DNA of 64,000 bases from Pseudomonas sp. GV085 (GTDB lineage: Bacteria; Pseudomonadota; Gammaproteobacteria; Pseudomonadales; Pseudomonadaceae): assembly GCF_003050925.1 (NCBI RefSeq), contig NZ_QAOV01000006.1, positions 62,001-126,000 on the forward strand, written 5' to 3'. Shown piece after piece: positions 1 through 9,768 of this stretch; position 1 is the first letter of the stretch; each line of letters begins with the position of its first letter. A program made the translations under genes and the position numbers. The notes below the pieces were generated by a model. It made no database searches and was not told the DNA's origin. It was given only the letters and a program-made list of their open reading frames with translations.

Positions 1-1914
1 TTCGGGATTGGCCAGGGCATCGGTGTTTTTCACTTTCTGCCCGTGCACCACATTGCGTACCGCCAACTCAACGACTTTGCCGCTGATGGTCCGGGGAATG
101 TCGGTGACTGCGACAATCTTCGCCGGCACATGGCGTGGCGTGGCGTTGTCGCGAATCGTCTGGCGGATCTGCTGTTGCAGCGCCTCGTCCAGTTCGACCC
201 CGTCGCGCAACTGTACGAATAGCACCACCCGCACGTCATCCTGCCACTGCTGACCGATGGCCACGCTGTCGAGCACCTGGGGGACTTTCTCCACCTGACG
301 ATAGATTTCCGCCGTGCCGATGCGCACGCCCCCAGGGTTGAGCACGGCATCGGAGCGACCGTGGATCATCATTGCGCCATGGGGCAGTTGTTCGGCGTAA
401 TCACCTTGGGCCCAGACGCCGGGGAACAGGCTGAAATAGGATTTGCGCAGTTTCTCGCCATCGGGATCGTTCCACAGGCCAACGGGTATCGCCGGGAAGT
501 GCCGGGTGCAGACCAGTTCGCCTTTTTCGCCGATCACCGGTTGGCCGGCGTCGTTCCACACTTCGACGGCCATGCCCAGGCTCTTGCCCATGATTTCGCC
601 GCGCCTGACCGGCGACACAGGGTTGCCATTGACGAAGCACGAAACGATGTCGGTGCCACCGGACATCGAGGCCAGACACACGTCAGCCTTGAAGTCGCGA
701 TAGACGAAGTCGTAACTGTGCGGCGACAGCGCCGAGCCGGTGCATAGCAGCATCTTGAGGCTGCCCAGGTCATGGCTTTCCCGGGGCTTGATACCGCTGC
801 TTTCCAGGGTCGCAAGGTATTTGGGGCTGGTGCCAAAGACACTGATGCCCTCGTCGTCGATCAGGTCGATCAAGCGTTGCGGGTCGGGGTGGAACGGCGA
901 GCCGTCGTACAGCACCACCGCACTGCCGACCGCCAATGCCGACACCAGCCAGTTCCACATCATCCAGCCGCAAGTAGTGTAGTAGAACAGGCGCTCGCCG
1001 GGGCCGAGATCGCAGTGCAGGCCGTGTTCCTTGACGTGTTGCAGGAGTACGCCGCCGGTGCTGTGAATGATGCATTTGGGCACGCCGGTGGTGCCGCTGG
1101 AGTAGAGGATGTACAGCGGATGGGCGAAGGGCACGGGGACGAAATCCGGCTCGCCGCCAGGTTCATAGAAATCGTTCCACAGCGTTACGTTGGCCTGGGT
1201 GTGGAATTCTTCTATGTGCGCCTGCGGACGTGCGTAAGGCACGACGATCAACTGTTGCAGCGAAGGCAGGCGCTGGAGGATCTCGTTGACTTTGGCGGTC
1301 TGGTCGATCTCCTTGCCGGCATAGCGGTAGCCGGCGCAGGTCACCAGCACTTTCGGTTCGATCTGGCCGAAACGGTCAACCACCCCTTGGGTGCCGAAGT
1401 CGGGCGAAGAGCAGGACCAGATTGCGCCAAGGCTGGTGGTGGCGAGCATGGCCACCAGGGTTTGCCAGGTGTTGGGCATGCACGCGGCGACCCGGTCGCC
1501 AACCCTGACACCGGTCGCTATCAGCCCGTTTTGAAAGCCGGCGACATGTTCCGCGAGATCGGCCCAGGTCAAATGTTCACGCAGACCGTTTTCACCAACG
1601 GCTATCACGGCGATCGCATCATCGCGACGCTGCAGCAGGTGTTCGGCAAAGTTCAGCGTTGCGCCGGGGAACCACTGGGCGCCGGGCATCTGCGGACCTT
1701 CGAGCAGCACCGCGTCGGGTTGCTCGTGGAAGCGGATGTCGAAGAAGTCGACGATGGCCTGCCAGAAGTCCGGGCGTTGCTCGACGGACCATTGGTGCAG
1801 GGCAGGGTAGTCGTCAATCTTGAGGTGATGCCGCTGATTGATGAAACGCCGGAAGGCCTCCATGCGGGTCTTGCCAATGCGTTTGGCGTCAGGTTGCCAG
1901 AGGATGTCGGACAT
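1..1914 (-). CDS. aacS: Acetoacetyl-CoA synthetase, 3' end cut by window
   Basis: This ANL-superfamily adenylating enzyme activates acetoacetate to acetoacetyl-CoA with ATP and CoA, feeding ketone bodies into central metabolism. The frame is open for 638 codons from the ATG at 1914 (start MSDILWQPDAKRIGKTRM). The AMP-binding P-loop YSSGTTGVPK is visible mid-protein, and the C-terminal part contains GRSDAVLNPGGVRIG and the late lysine region PRTISGKVVE. Family members are about 650 residues, so only the last dozen or so codons lie outside the window. It is third in a minus-strand run after the GntP permease and 3-hydroxybutyrate dehydrogenase. A REP doublet lies in the 127-bp gap before it. 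Identity is firm; substrate assignment follows from the neighbours. Confidence 0.93.
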   Translation of the reverse strand, partial: MSDILWQPDAKRIGKTRMEAFRRFINQRHHLKIDDYPALHQWSVEQRPDFWQAIVDFFDIRFHEQPDAVLLEGPQMPGAQWFPGATLNFAEHLLQRRDDAIAVIAVGENGLREHLTWADLAEHVAGFQNGLIATGVRVGDRVAACMPNTWQTLVAMLATTSLGAIWSCSSPDFGTQGVVDRFGQIEPKVLVTCAGYRYAGKEIDQTAKVNEILQRLPSLQQLIVVPYARPQAHIEEFHTQANVTLWNDFYEPGGEPDFVPVPFAHPLYILYSSGTTGVPKCIIHSTGGVLLQHVKEHGLHCDLGPGERLFYYTTCGWMMWNWLVSALAVGSAVVLYDGSPFHPDPQRLIDLIDDEGISVFGTSPKYLATLESSGIKPRESHDLGSLKMLLCTGSALSPHSYDFVYRDFKADVCLASMSGGTDIVSCFVNGNPVSPVRRGEIMGKSLGMAVEVWNDAGQPVIGEKGELVCTRHFPAIPVGLWNDPDGEKLRKSYFSLFPGVWAQGDYAEQLPHGAMMIHGRSDAVLNPGGVRIGTAEIYRQVEKVPQVLDSVAIGQQWQDDVRVVLFVQLRDGVELDEALQQQIRQTIRDNATPRHVPAKIVAVTDIPRTISGKVVELAVRNVVHGQKVKNTDALANPE

Positions 1915-1952
1915 GGTTTGCCTCTTCTTGTTGGCGAGTGCTGTGCACTCGA

Positions 1953-2014
1953 TCGCGAGCAGGCTCGCTCCTACAGGGGATCGCATTTCCATGTGGGAGC
2001 GAGCCTGCTCGCGA
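1953..2014. repeat. REP doublet (inverted pair)
   Basis: Two inverted copies of the Pseudomonas REP motif (TCGCGAGCAGGCTCGCTCC and its complement) are separated by about 24 bp between hbdH and aacS. The same doublet recurs at 4391 and 5960. Transcripts across it could fold into a long hairpin that may alter downstream aacS expression. Confidence 0.9.
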
Positions 2015-2041
2015 AGAACGATAACGCGGTTTAGCGGCTGA

Positions 2042-2815
2042 TCACTGCGCCAACCAACCACCATCAACATTCCACGCCGCGCCACGCACCTGGCTGCCGG
2101 CTTCGCTACACAGAAATAGCACCAGTTCACCCAGTTGCGGCGGTGTCACGAACTCCAGCGATGGCTGTTTCTCAGCGAGTAAATCATGCTGTGCCTGCTG
2201 CGGATCAACCCCACTGGCGGCACGATCATCAATCTGCTTTTGCACCAGCGGCGTCAATACCCAGCCTGGGCAGATCGCGTTGCAGGTGACCTGGGTGGTC
2301 GCGGTTTCCAGCGCGACCACTTTGGTCAAGCCGATCACCCCGTGCTTGGCCGCGACATAGGCTGACTTGCCCACCGAGCCGACCAGGCCATGCACCGAAG
2401 CAATGTTGATCACCCGGCCCCAGCCCTTGGCTCGCATGCCTGGCAGGCTCAAACGGGTGCTATGGAACACCGACGACAGGTTGATGGCGATGATCGAATC
2501 CCAGCGCTCTACCGGAAACTCATCCACCGCTGCCACGTGTTGAATGCCAGCGTTGTTGACCAGAATGTCGACGCCGCCGAACTCGCGCTCGGCGTAGGCG
2601 ATCATGTCGGCAATTTGTGCCGGATCGCTGACATCGGCCGGGTGATGGCCGACCTTGCCGCCGAACTGTTCGACTTCGGCAATCACCCTGGATGCATCGC
2701 CAAAGCCGTTGAGGATCAGATTGGCCCCGGCCTTGGCCAGGCTGAGGGCTATCCCCAGGCCGATGCCGCTGGTGGAACCGGTGACCAGTGCGGTCTTGCC
2801 CGAAAGAGTCGTCAT
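2042..2815 (-). CDS. hbdH: 3-hydroxybutyrate dehydrogenase (SDR)
   Basis: A short-chain dehydrogenase that oxidises 3-hydroxybutyrate to acetoacetate with NAD. The sequence shows the TGSTSGIG dinucleotide-binding loop near residue 13, the NNAGIQH motif, and the catalytic Tyr-Lys in YVAAK preceded by the active-site serine. The start at 2815 (MTTLSGKTALVTG) gives 257 residues, the usual family length, and has GAGG upstream; an ATG five codons earlier is less likely. It starts 7 bp after the permease stop, so the two are co-transcribed. Acetoacetate made here is the substrate of the acetoacetyl-CoA synthetase encoded downstream. Confidence 0.93.
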   Translation of the reverse strand: MTTLSGKTALVTGSTSGIGLGIALSLAKAGANLILNGFGDASRVIAEVEQFGGKVGHHPADVSDPAQIADMIAYAEREFGGVDILVNNAGIQHVAAVDEFPVERWDSIIAINLSSVFHSTRLSLPGMRAKGWGRVINIASVHGLVGSVGKSAYVAAKHGVIGLTKVVALETATTQVTCNAICPGWVLTPLVQKQIDDRAASGVDPQQAQHDLLAEKQPSLEFVTPPQLGELVLFLCSEAGSQVRGAAWNVDGGWLAQ

Positions 2816-2822
2816 GAATACC

Positions 2823-4214
2823 TCACACAATGCCAGTGGCGTAGAAGGTGCCGATCACTACGAAAACCGCCAGGGTCTTGATCAGCGTAATACAGAAAAT
2901 GTCTTTGTAAGCTTCGCGGTGGGTCAGCCCGGTGACCGCCAGCAGGGTAATGACGGCGCCGTTGTGCGGCAGGGTGTCCATGCCACCGCTGGCCATGGCG
3001 GCGACCCGGTGCAGCACTTCCAGCGGAATGTTCGCCGCATGGGCGGCGCTGATGAACTGCTCGGACATCGCCGCCAGCGCGATGCTCATGCCACCCGAGG
3101 CGGAACCGGTGATGCCGGCCAGCAGGGTCACGGTAATCGCTTCGTTGACCAGTGGGTTGGGGATGCTCTTGAGCCAGTCGGCCAGCACCAGAAAGCCCGG
3201 CAAGGATGCGATCACCGCGCCGAAACCGTATTCCGAGGCGGTGTTCATCGCCGCCAGCAAGGCACCGCTCACCGCGCTTTTACTGCCTTCGGCCAGCTTG
3301 CGGCTGATCGCCTTGTAGCCAAACACCAGCACCATGAGGATGCCGACCAGCAAGGCTGCCTGTACCGCCCAGATCGCCGTGAGCTTGGCGATGTCCGTGG
3401 TCACCGGCGCGGCCATGCCCGGCAGCGCGAGGCTGTGGGTCTTGCCATACACCTGCGGAATCCAGTGGGTGAACAGCAGGTTCATGATGCCCACCGCCAG
3501 CAGTGGCGAGAGTGCAAGCCACGGGTTGGGCAGCTTGAGGTCGGCGGCGGTTTCCGGCTCGTTGCGCAGGTCAGAACCATAGCCTTCACCGGCACGCTGG
3601 GCCTTGTTGCGCTGACGCTGGAGAAACAGCATGCCGGCACAGAACACGAAGATCGTGCCGATCAACCCCAGCCACGGCGCCGCCCACGCGGTGGTGTTGA
3701 AGAATGTGCTGGGGATGATGTTCTGGATTTGTGGCGTACCGGGCAGGGCGTCCATGGTGAATGAGAACGCACCGAGGGCAATGGTCGCCGGAATCAGGCG
3801 CTTGGGGATGTTGCTTTGACGGAACATCTCGGCGGCAAACGGATAGACCGCGAACACCACCACAAACAGCGACACTCCGCCGTAGGTCAGCAAGGCGCAG
3901 ACCAGCACGATCACCAGCATCGCCTGGCGGGTGCCCAGCAGGTGAATCGCCGCCGCGACGATGGAGCGCGAGAAACCGGACAGTTCGATCAGCTTGCCGA
4001 ACACCGCGCCGAGCAGGAAGACCGGGAAATACAGTTTGATGAAACCGACCATTTTTTCCATGAACACCCCGGTGAAAGCAGGGGCGACAGCGGAAGGATC
4101 GGTGAGCAGAACGGCGCCGAGCGCGGCAATCGGGGCAAAGAGGATAACGCTGTAGCCACGGTAGGCAGCCAGCATCAGCAGCGCGAGGGCTGCCAAGGCA
4201 ATGATCACACTCAT
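2823..4214 (-). CDS. GntP-family permease, probable 3-hydroxybutyrate importer
   Basis: A 463-residue polytopic inner-membrane protein of the GntP family. Hydrophobic helices run along its whole length, starting MSVIIALAALALLMLAAYRG. The family carries gluconate and related small carboxylates. Its place as first gene before 3-hydroxybutyrate dehydrogenase and acetoacetyl-CoA synthetase indicates that 3-hydroxybutyrate is the likely substrate. The start at 4214 is chosen because AGGAG lies about 8 bp upstream; an in-frame ATG 25 codons earlier adds a non-membrane tail and would overlap the sigma-54 promoter. Family call is firm, substrate is inferred from context. Confidence 0.88.
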   Translation of the reverse strand: MSVIIALAALALLMLAAYRGYSVILFAPIAALGAVLLTDPSAVAPAFTGVFMEKMVGFIKLYFPVFLLGAVFGKLIELSGFSRSIVAAAIHLLGTRQAMLVIVLVCALLTYGGVSLFVVVFAVYPFAAEMFRQSNIPKRLIPATIALGAFSFTMDALPGTPQIQNIIPSTFFNTTAWAAPWLGLIGTIFVFCAGMLFLQRQRNKAQRAGEGYGSDLRNEPETAADLKLPNPWLALSPLLAVGIMNLLFTHWIPQVYGKTHSLALPGMAAPVTTDIAKLTAIWAVQAALLVGILMVLVFGYKAISRKLAEGSKSAVSGALLAAMNTASEYGFGAVIASLPGFLVLADWLKSIPNPLVNEAITVTLLAGITGSASGGMSIALAAMSEQFISAAHAANIPLEVLHRVAAMASGGMDTLPHNGAVITLLAVTGLTHREAYKDIFCITLIKTLAVFVVIGTFYATGIV

Positions 4215-4272
4215 GGTGTGTCTCTCCTGGGTTGTTATTTTTGTTGGGTGAAGCCTGGTAGGAGAGGCGTAT

Positions 4273-4288
4273 AGCGAGTTTTGTGCCA
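4273..4288 (-). promoter_or_regulatory. Sigma-54 (-24/-12) promoter of the ketone-body operon
   Basis: Read on the minus strand the site is TGGCACAAAACTCGCT: a perfect -24 TGGCAC, then GC at -12 with exactly ten bases between GG and GC. The only departure is TCGCT for TTGCT. It lies about 60 bp upstream of the permease start, and a sigma-54 activator gene is the next gene upstream. Confidence 0.75.
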
Positions 4289-4390
4289 TCTTGTTAAGTT
4301 GTTGAAATATAAGGATATATTCGACTTTTGTGGGCTGGATTCGAATGCTTTGTCTCTAATCGGAGACTTTTGGCGATAGTGCTGGCCTCA

Positions 4391-4470
4391 TCGCGAGCAG
4401 GCTCGCTCCCACAGTAGACCGTGTTCTCCCGAACTACTCTGTCTCCCTGTGGGAGCGAGCCTGCTCGCGA
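4391..4470. repeat. REP doublet (inverted pair)
   Basis: A second inverted REP pair (GCGAGCAGGCTCGCTCCCAC and its complement) with a spacer of about 35 bp, lying between the regulator gene and the operon promoter. Confidence 0.9.
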
Positions 4471-4502
4471 AGATCTGTCTAACAATGGAGATGCATGTCT
4501 CT

Positions 4503-5918
4503 TTATTGAGACTCGGCGATCCCCAACGCCACCATCTTCTTATACAGCGTCGACCGGCCAAGCCCCAGCCGCTCTGCCGCTTCCACCACCTTGCCTCCGC
4601 ATTGCGCAAGGGTGGTTTCAATCAATTGCCGGTCAAATCGCTCTCGCGCCGCACTGAACGTTTCATGGGCAAGCGGCTCGATGGTCAAGGGCGCCACGCG
4701 CTCCACCTGGGTGAACTTACCAATCGCTGCGCGGATGTCCGCCGCCGTCAGGCGCAAGTCATCACTGAGCAGCGCGGCCCGCTCCAGCACATTGCGCAGT
4801 TCCCGGATGTTCCCCGGCCAGGCGTGTTGCCCCAACAGTTCCAGGGCCTCGTGGTGCAATTCATGCTGGCTGCGCAGTTCCTCAAGAATGGCTTCACTGA
4901 GCGCCGGCACGTCATCCAGGCGGTCGCGCAGGGGTGGAACCTGGATCGGCAGCACATTGAGGCGGTAGTACAAATCGGCGCGGAATTCGCCGCGTTTGAT
5001 CGCCGCTTCCAGGTCCGTAGAGGTCGCGGCGATCACCCGCACATCGCTCTGGATCACTTCGTTGGAGCCCACCGGCTCGAATTCCTTTTCCTGCAACACT
5101 CGCAGCAGTTTGCTTTGCAGGGGCAGCGGCATGTCGCCGATTTCATCGAGGAACAGCGTGCCGCCCTGGGCAATCTGCAATTTGCCGGCGCGGCCCTTGC
5201 GATCGGCACCGGTAAATGCGCCAGGGGCTGTGCCGAAGAACTCGGCCTCCAACAGCGATTCGGGAATCGCCGCGCTGTTGACACTGACAAACGCCTTGTG
5301 TGCACGGGGCGAGGCATTGTGGATCGCCTGGGCCAGCAACTCCTTGCCGGTGCCGGTTTCACCAAGCAACAGCACCGGCGATTCGGTACTCGCACTGCGC
5401 CGGGCGCGGCGTTTGACTTCCAGGCTGGCGGCGCTGGTGCCGATGAAATGGGCGAAGTTGTATTTGGTCTGCCGCGCCCGCAGCAGCGAGCGGGTGGAAG
5501 CCAGTTCTTCCTGCATGCTCATGTAGCGCTTGAGCATCGGCGACAGGCTGCGCAATTCGTCGAACAGGGCAAAACCGATGGCACCGATCACCACGCCGGC
5601 GTCATCGTGAATCGGCAGGCGCATGACCACCAGCGGCTCTTTGGGGGTGTCTTGCATATCCAGCAAAATCGGCCGGCCGCTGCGCACCACTTCACGCAAC
5701 AGGCTGCCGGGGATCACGCTTTCGCAGGGCTTGCCGATTGCGCCTTGCGCCGATTGCAGGCCAAAGCGCCGGGCATAACGCTCATTCATCCAGACGATGT
5801 TGGCGTCGCGGTCGACAATCACCGTGCCCTCGCTCGACTGCTCGATGATCTCGAACAACGAGCGGATCGCCAGCAGGCGAACGCGCTGGTAGTCCTTGAG
5901 GCTTTCGGTGGTGTTCAT
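4503..5918 (-). CDS. Sigma-54-dependent transcriptional activator (PAS-AAA-Fis)
   Basis: A 471-residue enhancer-binding protein. A PAS-like sensor occupies roughly residues 20-120. The AAA ATPase core carries Walker A GETGTGKE at 186-193 and the sigma-54 contact loop GAFTGA at 233-238. A Fis-type helix-turn-helix lies at the C-terminus (AAERLGLGRSTLYKKM). It uses ATP hydrolysis to open sigma-54 promoters. The next gene downstream is the permease operon with a -24/-12 promoter, so it most likely controls use of 3-hydroxybutyrate or acetoacetate, with the ligand sensed by the N-terminal domain. That target is an inference from position. Confidence 0.9.
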   Translation of the reverse strand: MNTTESLKDYQRVRLLAIRSLFEIIEQSSEGTVIVDRDANIVWMNERYARRFGLQSAQGAIGKPCESVIPGSLLREVVRSGRPILLDMQDTPKEPLVVMRLPIHDDAGVVIGAIGFALFDELRSLSPMLKRYMSMQEELASTRSLLRARQTKYNFAHFIGTSAASLEVKRRARRSASTESPVLLLGETGTGKELLAQAIHNASPRAHKAFVSVNSAAIPESLLEAEFFGTAPGAFTGADRKGRAGKLQIAQGGTLFLDEIGDMPLPLQSKLLRVLQEKEFEPVGSNEVIQSDVRVIAATSTDLEAAIKRGEFRADLYYRLNVLPIQVPPLRDRLDDVPALSEAILEELRSQHELHHEALELLGQHAWPGNIRELRNVLERAALLSDDLRLTAADIRAAIGKFTQVERVAPLTIEPLAHETFSAARERFDRQLIETTLAQCGGKVVEAAERLGLGRSTLYKKMVALGIAESQ

Positions 5919-5959
5919 GGGTACATGATCCTGGTTGTGTATTGCCTGTGCCGGCCTCT

Positions 5960-6032
5960 TCGCGAGCAGGCTCGCTCCTACAGTTGATCTGCGTCGTTCA
6001 CAAATCTCCTGTGGGAGCGAGCCTGCTCGCGA
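5960..6032. repeat. REP doublet (inverted pair)
   Basis: Third inverted REP pair in 4 kb, between yejF and the sigma-54 activator, with the same core as the copies at 1953 and 4391. Confidence 0.9.
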
Positions 6033-6065
6033 AGGCCGCGGCTCGGTCTAACTGAATGCAACGGA

Positions 6066-7643
6066 TTATGCCTGCCCCAACAACGCCGCCGCCAACAGCT
6101 CCTTGGTGTACGGATGCTGCGGCGAATCAAACACCTCATGGCTGGCGCCGCGTTCCACCACTTTGCCGTCCTTGATCACGATCATGTCGTGGGCCAGGGC
6201 GCGCACCACCGCCAGGTCATGGCTGATGAACAGGTAGGTCAAACCGTGTTTTTCCTGAAGCTGGCGGAGCAGGGCGACCACTTGTTTCTGTACCGTGCGG
6301 TCGAGCGCCGAGGTCGGTTCGTCGAGCAGGATCAGCGCCGGCTTCAGCACCAACGCCCGGGCGATGGCGATGCGCTGGCGCTGCCCCCCGGAGAACTCGT
6401 GGGGATAACGATGGCGACTTTGCGGGTCGAGGCCGACTTCGCTCAGTGCCCGGATCACTTCGGCATTGCACTCTTCAGAGCTCAACTGGCTGTGCACTTC
6501 CAGGCCTTCGCTGATGATTTGTGCCACGGACATCCTTGGGCTGAGGCTGCCGAAAGGGTCCTGGAACACCACCTGCATCTGCTTGCGCCACGGTCGCAGC
6601 TGTTTTTGCGTTAGACCGTCCAGCGCCTGGCCTTGAAAGCGGATACCGCCTTCGGAGTCGAGCAAACGCAGAATCGCCTGACCCAGGGTGGACTTGCCGG
6701 AACCGGACTCACCGACGATGCCCAGGGTTTTGCCGCGCTGAATATTCAGGCTGATGCCATCGACGGCGCGCAGCCAGGTTTTGCGTTGAAACAGGCCACC
6801 ACCGACGGGAAACCGCACCTGCAGATTGTCCACCTCCAGTACGTTTTCGCGCTCGTCCCGGGGCAAGGCTTCGCCCTCGGGTTCGGCGTGCAGCAATACG
6901 CAGCTGTAAGGGTGCTTGGGTTCGGTGAACAGGATTTCGCAAGGCGCCTGCTCGACGATTTCCCCGGCCTTCATCACGCACACGCGCTGGGCGATACTGC
7001 GCACCAGATTGAGGTCATGGCTGATCAGCAGCAGTGACATGCCCAGTCGCTGTTGCAGGGATTTGAGCAGCAGCAGGATCTTGCGCTGCACCGTCACATC
7101 CAGCGCAGTGGTCGGTTCGTCGGCGATCAGCAGTTCCGGTTCGCACGCCAGGGCCATGGCGATCATCACCCGCTGGCGCTGCCCGCCGGACAATTGATGG
7201 GGATAGGCCTTGAGGCGTTCCTCGGGTTTCTGGATGCCCACCAGGTGCAGCAATTCGAGAATCCGCTCTTGCGCCGCCTTGCCCGCCAGGCCTTTGTGCA
7301 CCAGCAGCGTTTCGCCGATCTGCTTTTCAATGCTGTGCAGCGGGTTGAGGGAGGTCATCGGCTCCTGGAAGATCATCGCGATGCGATTGCCGCGCAGTTG
7401 TCGCAACTTGCCGACATCGGCGCCTACCAGTTCCTGGCCGCGATAGCGGATGCTGCCCGTCGTCTCGGACTCGGTTTGCGGCAGCAGTTGCAGGATCGAG
7501 TGGGCCGTCACCGACTTGCCCGAGCCCGATTCGCCCACCAGCGCCAGGCATTCGCCAGGGCGGATGTCCAGGCACAGATTGCGCACCACGGCCTGGCCGC
7601 TGAAGGCCACGCTGAGGTCACGGATTTCGATCAGGTTGGTCAT
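6066..7643 (-). CDS. yejF: Peptide ABC importer, fused ATPase (YejF-type)
   Basis: A 525-residue cytoplasmic ATPase containing two complete nucleotide-binding domains in tandem. Each has a Walker A GESGSGKS (first at 37-44, second near 320), an SGGQRQR signature and a LLIADEPT or LILLDEPT Walker B. It powers uptake of oligopeptides through the YejB and YejE permeases; in E. coli the YejABEF importer also takes in microcin C. It is last in the yejA-B-E-F operon, 41 bp after yejE. Confidence 0.93.
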   Translation of the reverse strand: MTNLIEIRDLSVAFSGQAVVRNLCLDIRPGECLALVGESGSGKSVTAHSILQLLPQTESETTGSIRYRGQELVGADVGKLRQLRGNRIAMIFQEPMTSLNPLHSIEKQIGETLLVHKGLAGKAAQERILELLHLVGIQKPEERLKAYPHQLSGGQRQRVMIAMALACEPELLIADEPTTALDVTVQRKILLLLKSLQQRLGMSLLLISHDLNLVRSIAQRVCVMKAGEIVEQAPCEILFTEPKHPYSCVLLHAEPEGEALPRDERENVLEVDNLQVRFPVGGGLFQRKTWLRAVDGISLNIQRGKTLGIVGESGSGKSTLGQAILRLLDSEGGIRFQGQALDGLTQKQLRPWRKQMQVVFQDPFGSLSPRMSVAQIISEGLEVHSQLSSEECNAEVIRALSEVGLDPQSRHRYPHEFSGGQRQRIAIARALVLKPALILLDEPTSALDRTVQKQVVALLRQLQEKHGLTYLFISHDLAVVRALAHDMIVIKDGKVVERGASHEVFDSPQHPYTKELLAAALLGQA

Positions 7644-7684
7644 ATCAACATCCCGTTTTCAAGAGCGTGCATCAAGATCGCGGA

Positions 7685-8707
7685 TCAAGATCGCGGATCA
7701 AAAGCGTCGCGCAGCGCTTCGCCAATGAACACCAGTAAAGAAAGAATCAGCGCCAAAGTGAAAAACGCCGTCAGGCCTAGCCACGGTGCTTGCAGGTTCT
7801 GCTTGCCCTGGCCGATCAGCTCGCCCAGCGAAGCGCTGCCGGCAGGCATGCCGAAGCCGAGGAAGTCCAGCGCCGTCAGGGTGGAAATCGCCCCGGTGAG
7901 AATGAACGGCAAGTAGCTCAAGGTCGCGTTCATGGCGTTGGGCAGAATGTGCCGTACGATAACTTTGCGGTCGGTCAGGCCCAGCGCGCGCGCGGCCTTG
8001 ACGTATTCCAGATTGCGCCCACGCAGGAACTCGGCACGCACCACGTCCACCAGGGCCAGCCATGAAAACAGCGCCATGATCCCCAGCAGCCACCAGAAAT
8101 TCGGCTCGACGAAACCCGACAGGATGATCAGCAGGTACAGCACCGGCAACCCGGACCACACCTCCAGCAGGCGCTGGCCGAGCAAATCCACCCAGCCGCC
8201 GTAATAACCTTGCAGGGCCCCGGCCGCGATGCCGATCAGGGCACTGACAAACGTCAGCATCAAGGCAAACAGGATCGACACCCGGGCACCGAAGATCACC
8301 CGGGCCAGAACGTCCCGTGCCTGGTCGTCGGTGCCCAGCCAATTGACGCTGGAGGGCGGACTGGGGGCGGGTATGTTCAGGTCATAGTTGGGTGTGTCGT
8401 CACTGAACGGAACCGGTGGAAACAGCAACCAGCCACCGTCTTTCTCGATGAGCTTCTGCACGTAGTCGCTGCGGTAGTCGGCCTGGAATGGCAGCTGCCC
8501 GCCGAATTCCTGTTCGGTGTGGCGCTTGAAGACCGGAAAGTACCACTGGCCTTGATAGCTGACCATCAGCGGTTTGTCGTTGGCGATCAGTTCGCCGCCC
8601 AGGGTCATCAAGAACAGGCCGACAAACAGCCAGAGTGACCACCAACCCCGCCGGTTTTTCTTGAAGCGCTCGAAGCGCCGGCGCGCCAACGGTGAAAGCT
8701 TGAACAT
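7685..8707 (-). CDS. yejE: Peptide ABC importer permease YejE
   Basis: A 340-residue inner-membrane permease of the DppC/OppC type. There is an N-terminal helix after a basic segment, a periplasmic loop, and then the binding-protein-dependent transport domain with the EAA-like motif LEYVKAARALGLTDRKVIVR. The start ATG overlaps the yejB stop by one base (TGATG), indicating translational coupling. A 13-bp direct repeat, ATCAAGATCGCGG, runs across its stop codon and into the gap before yejF. Confidence 0.92.
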   Translation of the reverse strand: MFKLSPLARRRFERFKKNRRGWWSLWLFVGLFLMTLGGELIANDKPLMVSYQGQWYFPVFKRHTEQEFGGQLPFQADYRSDYVQKLIEKDGGWLLFPPVPFSDDTPNYDLNIPAPSPPSSVNWLGTDDQARDVLARVIFGARVSILFALMLTFVSALIGIAAGALQGYYGGWVDLLGQRLLEVWSGLPVLYLLIILSGFVEPNFWWLLGIMALFSWLALVDVVRAEFLRGRNLEYVKAARALGLTDRKVIVRHILPNAMNATLSYLPFILTGAISTLTALDFLGFGMPAGSASLGELIGQGKQNLQAPWLGLTAFFTLALILSLLVFIGEALRDAFDPRS

Positions 8708-9768
8708 CAGGCGTTCCTCGAGGCAAAGTCGATACGCGGGTCGACCAGGGTGTAGCAGAGGTCGCCGACCAGTTTTATCAGAAGGCCGAACAGGGTGAAG
8801 ATGAACAGCGAGCCGAACACCACCGGATAGTCCCGGGATACCGCCGCTTCGTAACTCATGCGGCCCAGGCCGTCGAGGGAGAAGATCACCTCGATCAGCA
8901 GGGAACCGGCAAAAAATACACTGATAAACGCTTGGGGAATGCCTGACACCACCAACAGCATGGCATTGCGGAACACGTGTCCATACAGTACCCGCCGTTC
9001 ACTCAAACCCTTGGCCCTGGCGGTGACCACGTACTGGCGGGTGATTTCATTGAGGAACGAGTTCTTGGTGAGGATGGTCAGCGTGGCGAAGCCGCCGATC
9101 ACCAGGGCGGTCACCGGCAACACCAGATGCCAGAAGTAGTCAGCCACTTTGCCCAGGGTCGATAGCGAGTCGAAGTTGTCCGAGACCAGTCCGCGAACCG
9201 GGAACCAGTTCAGCGAAGTGCCACCGGCAAAGACCACGATCAGGAACATCGCAAACAGGAACGCCGGCATGGCATAGCCGATGATGATCGCGGTACTGCT
9301 CCAGATGTCGAATTGGCTGCCATGGTGCACGGCCTTGCGGATGCCCAGGGGAATCGACACCAGGTAGGTGATCAGCGTCGCCCAGAGCCCGAGGGAAATG
9401 GTCACGGGCATTTTTTCGAGGATCAGGTCGGTGACGGTGGCGCCGCGGAAGAAGCTCTTGCCAAAGTCCAGGCGTGCGTAGCTGGTGAGCATCAGCCAGA
9501 GGCGTTCGTGTGCCGGTTTATCGAAGCCGTACTGTTTTTCAATGTCCTTGATCAGCTGCGGATCGAGCCCGCGACTGGCCCGGGACTTGCCGCTCATGGC
9601 TTCGCCGGAACCGCCGCCAACCGCTGCGCCGCCAATGCCTTGCAGGTGTGCGATGGCCTGTTCCACCGGCCCGCCCGGCGCGGCCTGGACGATGACAAAG
9701 TTGACCAGAAGAATGATCACCAGCGTCGGAATGATCAGCAGCAGGCGCCGCAATATGTAAGCCCACAT
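8707..9768 (-). CDS. yejB: Peptide ABC importer permease YejB
   Basis: A 353-residue inner-membrane permease of the DppB/OppB type with the N-terminal signature [19 protein letters not shown] and the EAA-like loop [16 protein letters not shown]. It pairs with YejE to form the membrane channel. The start overlaps the yejA stop by one base. Confidence 0.92.
   Translation of the reverse strand: MWAYILRRLLLIIPTLVIILLVNFVIVQAAPGGPVEQAIAHLQGIGGAAVGGGSGEAMSGKSRASRGLDPQLIKDIEKQYGFDKPAHERLWLMLTSYARLDFGKSFFRGATVTDLILEKMPVTISLGLWATLITYLVSIPLGIRKAVHHGSQFDIWSSTAIIIGYAMPAFLFAMFLIVVFAGGTSLNWFPVRGLVSDNFDSLSTLGKVADYFWHLVLPVTALVIGGFATLTILTKNSFLNEITRQYVVTARAKGLSERRVLYGHVFRNAMLLVVSGIPQAFISVFFAGSLLIEVIFSLDGLGRMSYEAAVSRDYPVVFGSLFIFTLFGLLIKLVGDLCYTLVDPRIDFASRNA

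Noticed and set aside
772..2034. Plus-strand open frame of 420 codons
   Set aside because: It is antisense to aacS, has no family features, and runs through a REP element; the minus-strand reading matches acetoacetyl-CoA synthetase throughout.
4449..5987. Plus-strand open frame of 512 codons
   Set aside because: Shadow of the sigma-54 activator gene in high-GC DNA; begins and ends in REP sequence.
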